Below are positions 1 to 5,277 of a stretch of 7,580 nucleotides of DNA, piece after piece. The position numbers and the translations under genes are program-made. Position 1 is the stretch's first letter, and every line of letters begins with the position of its first letter. The stretch is from Draconibacterium orientale (GTDB taxonomy: Bacteria > Bacteroidota > Bacteroidia > Bacteroidales > UBA1556), in NCBI GenBank assembly GCA_022736595.1, contig DZDC01000061.1, positions 1 to 7,580 of the forward strand, written 5' to 3'. A model generated the notes under the pieces. That model saw only the letters and a program-made list of their open reading frames with translations. It did not search any database and was not told where the DNA came from.

Positions 1-273
1 ATTGAGTTGAAGTACACCTTCGCCTTCAAATTCCATGGCACTGCAAATGTTGAATAGGTAGGTGTTTCCTTTGGTCAGCAAAACCGAAAAACGGGCTACC
101 GGCAAATCGGCTTTGGAAGCGGCGGTGCCAAGTTTGGCTCGATACTGCTGAAGAAATACTTCCTCTGAGCTTACATTCTTGGTGCAGCTGGTTACTAAAG
201 AGGCATTGCATTGCGAATAGCCTATGCCTTTTACAATGAAGAGAAGAATCAGAAAGCTAACAAGTTTTTTCAT
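1..273 (-). CDS. Secreted protein with signal peptide, 3' part outside the window
   Basis: An open frame of 91 codons runs from ATG at 273 to the left edge without a stop, so only the N-terminus is visible. Residues 1-20 form a classic signal peptide: MKK, then a hydrophobic core LVSFLILLFIV, and a likely signal peptidase I site after GYS at 20. The sequence before C22 (YSQ) does not fit a lipobox, so a soluble periplasmic or secreted protein is preferred over a lipoprotein. Three cysteines (C22, C30, C77) remain in the mature part seen, which could allow a disulfide. The segment from 57 (LPVARFSVLLTKGNTYLF) suggests beta strands. The gene starts 31 bases after the lipoprotein stop, probably in the same operon, and is preceded by an 11-A tract instead of a Shine-Dalgarno site. 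I do not recognise the family. The reading frame and signal peptide are clear; the function is not. Confidence 0.82.
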   Translation of the reverse strand, partial: MKKLVSFLILLFIVKGIGYSQCNASLVTSCTKNVSSEEVFLQQYRAKLGTAASKADLPVARFSVLLTKGNTYLFNICSAMEFEGEGVLQLN

Positions 274-284
274 TTTTTTTTTTT
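273..284 (-). repeat. 12-A homopolymer running into a start codon
   Basis: On the coding strand eleven A residues lead directly into the ATG of the last gene, making a run of twelve A including the start codon's first base. No Shine-Dalgarno sequence is present. AT-rich leaders are common at Bacteroidota starts, so the run may simply act as an unstructured ribosome landing site. Its length also makes it prone to replication or polymerase slippage and to sequencing error, but since it lies upstream of the coding region slippage would alter spacing and not the frame. Confidence 0.6.
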
Positions 285-304
285 GGCTTTTTTTCAATTG
301 TACG

Positions 305-1213
305 TTAAGCTTTAGCATTCATTACTTTAGACCTTAACTCAGTTACTAAGGTGTTGATTTGAGCTATTTGGTCATTGGTGATATTTACAGTGCTTGTGGA
401 GTTTTGAACCACCACCAGCATTCCATCCTTCACAACGCTTTCTGGTTCGGCATCGGTGGTGACAATACTTACACCATCATAAATGGTTTTTAGCTTATTC
501 AAGTCAACCAAAAGTTCGCTGAATCGTTGATCTGATTTATAATTTTCGATAATCAAAATTAAGTTGTTGAGAATCAATTTTTGTTCACCAATGCGTTCGG
601 CAATTTTAGGATTTTTCTTTTTGGCATAAACCTGGGTGGCAAGGTAGGTGCTTTCGAGCCAAACTCCACTTACAATAAGTGCACTTACGCTGGTTCTGTT
701 GTTTTGGCGTAAGTAATCGTCCATATTGTTGAAACTTGAAATAGAGGTGTAAATCAAACTATCGATGTTGTTGCTATTGGTAGCCATGCGTTTAAGAAGT
801 TCAAAATCAAAAAACTGACCTACATTGAGTTTGTTGGTGAGGTCGTTGATGGCGCTTACTGTGGTCATCACGGTTCCTGTTTTTTCGTAGAGGTTGAGAT
901 AACCCAAATCGGTTCCAAGCAAGCCTAAATTCAATGCCACATCGAATTCACTTACCAGATTGTCGATGTTATCGGTGGAACTCAAATAGTTTTTATTGAA
1001 AGGGACTTTTTCTTCTTTAAGTAGTGCAGCCATCTCGATGGGAGAACTTACATTGTTGATAAGTTCGTCCATGGTTTCTTTGGATACTTCAATAGCTTGA
1101 GGTGCATTGATGCTGTCGAATTGGCCAAACTCCTCGTCGGTAGTAGCTTGGTTTCCACAGGCTGAAAGCGCTACCATTGCGCCAATAGCTAGGAACTTCT
1201 TAAGTTTTTCCAT
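305..1213 (-). CDS. Lipoprotein of a Bacteroidota-type conserved family, coupled to the ABC transporter
   Basis: A 302-residue predicted lipoprotein. The N-terminus has a basic start (MEKLKKF), a hydrophobic stretch and the lipobox LSAC with the lipidated cysteine at residue 19; acidic residues D26-E28 follow soon after, which could favour export to the outer membrane surface but lie further from the cysteine than the classic Bacteroidota signal. The rest is mostly alpha-helical and polar, with conserved-looking segments EFDVALNLG (89-97), GTDLGYLNLYE (100-110), NNIDSL (148-153) and ALIVSGVWLESTY (178-190). The pattern is familiar to me from unnamed Bacteroidota lipoproteins, but I know no assigned function. 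No enzyme motif is seen. The ATG lies one base after the transporter stop codon (TAAAATG), so translational coupling is likely, and a periplasmic or outer-membrane partner of the transporter, perhaps touching its long loop, is a reasonable inference. Confidence 0.9.
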   Translation of the reverse strand: MEKLKKFLAIGAMVALSACGNQATTDEEFGQFDSINAPQAIEVSKETMDELINNVSSPIEMAALLKEEKVPFNKNYLSSTDNIDNLVSEFDVALNLGLLGTDLGYLNLYEKTGTVMTTVSAINDLTNKLNVGQFFDFELLKRMATNSNNIDSLIYTSISSFNNMDDYLRQNNRTSVSALIVSGVWLESTYLATQVYAKKKNPKIAERIGEQKLILNNLILIIENYKSDQRFSELLVDLNKLKTIYDGVSIVTTDAEPESVVKDGMLVVVQNSTSTVNITNDQIAQINTLVTELRSKVMNAKA

Positions 1214-1217
1214 TTTA
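1211..1217 (-). promoter_or_regulatory. Stop-start junction TAAAATG between transporter and lipoprotein genes
   Basis: On the minus strand the transporter stop TAA and the lipoprotein ATG are separated by a single A. Ribosomes finishing the transporter can restart directly, with the upstream AATAAAGATTAAA as the only purine-rich context. Such spacing usually means translational coupling and linked amounts of the two proteins. The junction is seen in the sequence; the coupling is inferred. Confidence 0.65.
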
Positions 1218-4200
1218 ATCTTTATTGTTGAATGAGATTCGTAGAGTTATGAGTTTTCGTAATAAATTAAGCCTTAGTATGATGAATAACAAAATGTTCA
1301 TTAGCCATATTATACCGATATTGAAATAGAAAGTTTCATAATAATGGCCAAAAAAATGTTTTTTTGGTGCAAATAGATGCGAACGAATATCCCATGGCGA
1401 TTCCACCAAAGGATCGTTGTAAATGGCATCCACATGTTGAACCAGTCGATTTTCGTAAACCAGTATTTTATTTTTTTCGTAAAATTGGGTTACAATCTCG
1501 CCAATGGCCTCGTTGTGATACCTATCGCGCATGCCGTAATAAAACTCTTTTTGTTGGCCTAAAAAATAGTTTAGCTTTAAGTTGTATTTGCTGTGGGCCA
1601 TAGTAAATTCTTGATTATAAAATGCTTCGAGCATTGCAATCCAACGAGTATAAGCATTGATTTGTTCGGTGGTGAGTAGGGGTGGAGTCATTTGGTCCAA
1701 TTCAATAATCTTGAGCTTGGGATACTTGGTTGAAATATTTTGGTATTCATTGAACAAGAGTTCTCCTGTTTTATTCAAATCCTTTTCGATGCCATTTTTG
1801 GTCAGCAATTCAACATATTTGTTGAGTTGTTTTTCGAGTTCGGGAACGTAATACACCTGATAGAAATCGGCATTGCTCTCCGCTTTTTCTAAGTCGTAAA
1901 AATGTTTTTGGAAGTTGTTGTTTTTAAACTGATGCACCATAAGTCCTTCGTAGGCCCATTTGCTGGGCATGAGTTCTGCCATCATTGGCACCTTATCGAT
2001 GCGCACAATGTTTTGATTCATCTTGTCGAAACTAAACATGGCTCCCCCCAGCACCATTTGTGGAATAATGAGCAGGGGAATAATAATGTAAATAGTAACT
2101 ACTTCGTCAAAGGCACCTGAGATGATGAGTCCCAGAAGGTTTGCAAAAAATGCAATGCTGAAAAATGTAAGCCAATAGCTCCACCACATGCCATAAATTT
2201 CGATTACCACATTGCCAATCAGAATAAAGAGGAGGGCTTGAATGGCCGAAATGGCGGCTAAAATCAATGCTTTAGAAATGAGATAACTGGTTTGGCTGAG
2301 GTTGAGAAAACTCTCACGTTTCCGTATTTTGCGATCCATGAATATCTCTTCAGCACTGATGGTGAGGCCAATAAAGAGCGCCACAATAATGCTCATGAAG
2401 ATGTATTGCGGTAGATTTTCGTTGTATCTGAAAAAATAGGAATTCTCGTTGGGCTGAAATTTAATAATGTAACTCAAAATAAAAGCCAGCACAGGTGCTT
2501 CAAGAAGGGCAATGGTTACGTAGCTTTTGTTGCGCCATTTGCTTTTGAAGTCACGCATAAGATAGATTCCTATTTGCTTTATCCTATTGGGAATGTTAAG
2601 GTCGGTTTGAGGTGGTGTTTCTTCTGCTTTGAAGTCTTCATTCACCCAATTTTCTTTAAAAAACTTATGCCAATCATGAGGTTGTTTTTTACGTATTTGG
2701 CTGTAGTTGCCGTACTCATCGATGATTTCGCTGTGAATGATATTGAAAATCTGCTCGGAGTTTACGTTTCCACAATGGGGGCATTGGGCTTGATCGTAAC
2801 TGGCTTGGCCGTCGCGTTGTTTAAAAATACTGATGATGTCCACCGGATTGCCATACTGAATCATATATCCACCTTGATCCATTACAATGATCTTATCAAA
2901 GATTTTGTAAATATCGCTGCTGGGCTGGTGAATGACCACAAAAATGAGTTTGCCTTTGAGCGATAGTTCGCGCAGAAGATCCATCACATTTTCTGAATCT
3001 CGCGACGAAAGTCCACTGGTGGGCTCATCCACAAAAAGTATGGCAGGTTCGCGCAGCAGTTCCAATGCAATGTTGAGACGTTTGCGCTGACCTCCGCTGA
3101 TGAGCTTGTTCAAAGGATTTCCCACAGCCAAGTCTTTGATTTCAAATAAATCCAAAGATTTTAAGGTGTGATCTACTTTTTCGCGAAGGTCTTTTTCGTT
3201 GAGATTTTTGAAACAAAATTTGGCGTTAAAATAGAGGTTGTCGAATACGCTGAGATTTTCGATAAGCAAATCGTCTTGAGGCACCAATCCTATGATTCCC
3301 TTAAGTTTTTCGGGATTTTGATGCAGGTCGATGTGGTTGATAAGAATGTTGCCAGTGGTGGGTTTCAAAACCCCTGCGAGAACATGCAATAGGGTCGATT
3401 TTCCCGAACCCGAAGCGCCCATGATGCCAATAAGCGAATTTTGATGCTCTTGAATATTGAGCGTTTGGAGGCCTATGGTATCGGTATCAAATTTATATGA
3501 AATATTAAGAGCCTGATAACTTAGTTTTTGATGTTGAAGTTTGGAGCTGAATCGTTCAAATACATCGGAGAAATAAATGGTTTTTCCTCCAGGAGTTCTC
3601 AAGGTGCTTCCTGGGTTAAATACGAAGGATTGGTTTTGGGTAAAGGGCAGACCATTGAGCAACAATTCTTGATTGCCATCGTAACGCACCATAAAAAGAT
3701 TGGCACTTTCGATGCGCAAAATGCTCACTTTCCCATGAAGTGCACGTGCAAAAATCTGCCTGTCGTTGTGTACTTCCTCCGATTGAATCCAAATAAACTG
3801 TTGTTCGTCCGCGAGTTGCTCGATCTGCGGAAAAATCTGATGTTTTAGATTTTGGAATTCATTATTGGGAATATTGAACACCTCGGCAATGGTATTTACA
3901 ATGCTCATACGCTGACTTCCGGTTTGATGGAAAGCCATCATTTCGAGCAAGCGAATGGTACTGATTATTTTTTGCCGATGATCCAGGGTTTTGTTGATGC
4001 GTTTGCAAATTTTTAAAATTCGCACCGAATCGGTAACCGAGGTGAGATTGCTGTCAGATTGGTTTCGTGTTTTGGGACGGACTTCGGCCACTTTTTCGTC
4101 AAAGAGTTTGAGGTAGGTCTCAACCTCTTTTGCCTGAACTTGTTTTACAAGAAAGTGATATACATAGTTGCGCTCTTTGCCGTATTGCTCGCTGTCTTGC

Positions 4201-4253
4201 TTGGCAATAATGGCAAAAAGTTGCATCAACGCTTTGAGTATGTCCTCGCTCAT
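1215..4253 (-). CDS. ABCG-type ABC half transporter with TerB-like N-terminal domain and very long extracytoplasmic loop
   Basis: A 1012-residue inner-membrane ABC protein with ATPase before membrane domain, as in ABCG/White half transporters; probably a homodimeric exporter. Residues 1-145 are helical and resemble TerB-like domains. Residues 165-235 look beta-rich (LLLNGLPF, FNPGSTLR). The ATPase (about 245-480) has Walker A GASGSGKST at 279-287, Q-loop Q326, signature ISGGQRKR at 385-392, Walker B ILFVDE at 405-410 and switch H442, so it should hydrolyse ATP. A linker holds CPHCG (C491, C494) and HDWH (H526, H529). Predicted membrane helices lie near 578-597, 616-634, 657-685, 692-714, 719-738 and 974-994. 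The roughly 230 residues between helices 5 and 6 should be periplasmic and far exceed the matching loop of eukaryotic ABCG proteins. The ATG at 4253 is 13 bases after the siaC stop; the TAA is one base from the lipoprotein start. Substrate unknown. The gene is longer than usual half transporters because of the additions at both ends, with no sign of a frameshift. Confidence 0.94.
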   Translation of the reverse strand: MSEDILKALMQLFAIIAKQDSEQYGKERNYVYHFLVKQVQAKEVETYLKLFDEKVAEVRPKTRNQSDSNLTSVTDSVRILKICKRINKTLDHRQKIISTIRLLEMMAFHQTGSQRMSIVNTIAEVFNIPNNEFQNLKHQIFPQIEQLADEQQFIWIQSEEVHNDRQIFARALHGKVSILRIESANLFMVRYDGNQELLLNGLPFTQNQSFVFNPGSTLRTPGGKTIYFSDVFERFSSKLQHQKLSYQALNISYKFDTDTIGLQTLNIQEHQNSLIGIMGASGSGKSTLLHVLAGVLKPTTGNILINHIDLHQNPEKLKGIIGLVPQDDLLIENLSVFDNLYFNAKFCFKNLNEKDLREKVDHTLKSLDLFEIKDLAVGNPLNKLISGGQRKRLNIALELLREPAILFVDEPTSGLSSRDSENVMDLLRELSLKGKLIFVVIHQPSSDIYKIFDKIIVMDQGGYMIQYGNPVDIISIFKQRDGQASYDQAQCPHCGNVNSEQIFNIIHSEIIDEYGNYSQIRKKQPHDWHKFFKENWVNEDFKAEETPPQTDLNIPNRIKQIGIYLMRDFKSKWRNKSYVTIALLEAPVLAFILSYIIKFQPNENSYFFRYNENLPQYIFMSIIVALFIGLTISAEEIFMDRKIRKRESFLNLSQTSYLISKALILAAISAIQALLFILIGNVVIEIYGMWWSYWLTFFSIAFFANLLGLIISGAFDEVVTIYIIIPLLIIPQMVLGGAMFSFDKMNQNIVRIDKVPMMAELMPSKWAYEGLMVHQFKNNNFQKHFYDLEKAESNADFYQVYYVPELEKQLNKYVELLTKNGIEKDLNKTGELLFNEYQNISTKYPKLKIIELDQMTPPLLTTEQINAYTRWIAMLEAFYNQEFTMAHSKYNLKLNYFLGQQKEFYYGMRDRYHNEAIGEIVTQFYEKNKILVYENRLVQHVDAIYNDPLVESPWDIRSHLFAPKKHFFGHYYETFYFNIGIIWLMNILLFIILRLNLLRKLITLRISFNNKD

Positions 4254-4266
4254 AAACTAGTAGCTA

Positions 4267-4641
4267 TTAGTAAGTTACCAACTCAAAAGGTACTTCCACA
4301 AGTTCGGCGTATTCTTCACCGGCTTCAAGCATGTCTTCATCTTCTTCGTCGTAAAACCATTTTATGAAAACTTTCGTTCCATTGTTTGCCATTTCCTCCA
4401 AAATCATCAGCAAGTCGAGAAGCAATTTTGAAGAGGCAGTGTTGAAATAGTTGAGTTTGAAGTGAAAACTGATTTCAGTTTTGGCAGTTTCGCTGTAACG
4501 ACGAAGCCATTCTAAAATAGGCTCGTAGAAGAGGGCAGCGTCTTCGGGAAGGCTTCTTCCACTGATTTCAAAGATATCATTGGCAGGATCAAGGATTATT
4601 CTAGGGGTATCTTCCTTGCCTTCAAGTTTTATACTGTTCAT
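4267..4641 (-). CDS. siaC: SiaC-family regulatory phosphoprotein (DUF1987)
   Basis: A 124-residue acidic cytoplasmic protein, the usual length for the family. SiaC proteins are switch proteins: the SiaB kinase phosphorylates one threonine, a PP2C phosphatase removes the phosphate, and the unphosphorylated form binds and activates an effector. The start carries the family pattern (TPRIILDP at 12-19, then FEISGRSLPEDA), and the core LNYFNTASSK at 63-72 places a threonine exactly at position 68, the residue number phosphorylated in Pseudomonas SiaC. The end, from about 92, is VKWFYDEED-like and strongly acidic (KWFYDEEDEDM). It follows the kinase gene by 21 bases and precedes the transporter gene by 13, so it sits between kinase and presumed output. 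No diguanylate cyclase gene is seen, so the partner is probably not a SiaD homologue encoded here. A STAS anti-sigma antagonist is a structural analogue but fits the sequence less well. High confidence in family, moderate in partner. Confidence 0.93.
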   Translation of the reverse strand: MNSIKLEGKEDTPRIILDPANDIFEISGRSLPEDAALFYEPILEWLRRYSETAKTEISFHFKLNYFNTASSKLLLDLLMILEEMANNGTKVFIKWFYDEEDEDMLEAGEEYAELVEVPFELVTY

Positions 4642-4662
4642 TTTGCTGTTTTTGTTTTATGG

Positions 4663-5247
4663 TTATTCTACTTTGCTTCTAGGAATCTGTGTGGTAAGGA
4701 TAAAAAAGCTCGTTTGGTCGGTGATGGGCTTAAAGTTATAAGCCAAGGGACGACCCGATTTGCGGGCTATGTCGATAAAGCCTAGACCTGCTCCACCGCG
4801 TTCCGATAATTTGCCTTTTTTCATTTGCTCTTGGTGCAATGCCTTTAGCCCGTCTTTGTCCAATTTATTGATGGTTTCGAGCAATTCGGTCATTGCGATT
4901 CTATCTTCGGTGTCCACCAAATTACCTGCAATAATGAAGTAGTCGGTTTCACTTTTTGCAATGAGGAAAGTTCCAATACCACGGGTTTCTTCTTTAAACC
5001 CATTAATGTTTTGAGCATGCTTGCTGATGTTTTGCAAACTCTCCACGATAATGTGAAACACTTTCATTTGCAGTCCGTTAGGTTCTGCATCTTTGGCCAT
5101 GCTTTCTTCCGTCAAAGCGGTGAAAGCTTTGGTAATCTGATGCGTAACTTCTCCTTCATAAATGAGATTGATTTGATTGATCTTCATCCTTCGATAGAAA
5201 TCAAATACGTAATCATGAAAGATTTCATTCATAAGTTTGTTTTCCAT
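4663..5247 (-). CDS. siaB: SiaB-family protein kinase (DUF6272, GHKL fold)
   Basis: A 194-residue soluble protein of the SiaB family, which in Pseudomonas phosphorylates a threonine of SiaC and opposes the PP2C phosphatase SiaA. The fold is that of histidine-kinase/anti-sigma ATPases. An N-box-like helix at 63-78 carries E69, N73 and H77 (IIVESLQNISKHA), and a glycine-rich ATP-lid segment at 149-158 reads ERGGAGLGFI. No membrane segment or signal peptide is seen. ATG 5247 is preferred because it lies 30 bases after the phosphatase stop and has a weak purine-rich AGTAAAG just upstream; Met6 is a less likely alternative. The gene ends 21 bases before the siaC-like gene, so the two are probably cotranscribed and made in linked amounts. 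An anti-sigma kinase of RsbW/SpoIIAB type would share the fold, but the neighbour is a DUF1987 protein rather than a STAS anti-anti-sigma factor and no sigma gene is present. The family call is strong; the substrate is inferred from context. Confidence 0.9.
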   Translation of the reverse strand: MENKLMNEIFHDYVFDFYRRMKINQINLIYEGEVTHQITKAFTALTEESMAKDAEPNGLQMKVFHIIVESLQNISKHAQNINGFKEETRGIGTFLIAKSETDYFIIAGNLVDTEDRIAMTELLETINKLDKDGLKALHQEQMKKGKLSERGGAGLGFIDIARKSGRPLAYNFKPITDQTSFFILTTQIPRSKVE

Positions 5248-5277
5248 ACTTTACTGGTTTTTAATTTATTATGTTGT

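Noticed and set aside
26..211. Minus-strand frame of 61 codons near the left edge
   Set aside because: It overlaps, in another frame, the longer open frame 1-273, which has a clear signal peptide and the right spacing from the lipoprotein gene. The 61-codon frame is a shadow.
274..304. Terminator or promoter between the lipoprotein gene and the last gene
   Set aside because: The gap has A/T tracts but no GC-rich inverted repeat for a terminator, and no convincing Bacteroidota -33/-7 promoter pattern; 31 bases fits a continuing operon.
2574..2966. Plus-strand frame of 130 codons, and other plus-strand frames of 60-106 codons across the window
   Set aside because: They lie opposite genes with complete, motif-verified domains (here the ABC ATPase and its linker), show no recognisable domain of their own and have no convincing start context.
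1215..4253. Gliding-motility (GldA/GldFG) or lipopolysaccharide-type ABC exporter
   Set aside because: Those systems split ATPase and permease into separate proteins; this protein has the ATPase-first fused ABCG order with a TerB-like N-terminus and a long loop between helices 5 and 6.
4267..5247. Kinase plus small protein as an RsbW/RsbV-type anti-sigma partner switch
   Set aside because: The folds are similar, but the small protein matches DUF1987/SiaC with T68 in LNYFNTASSK and no sigma factor gene is present.
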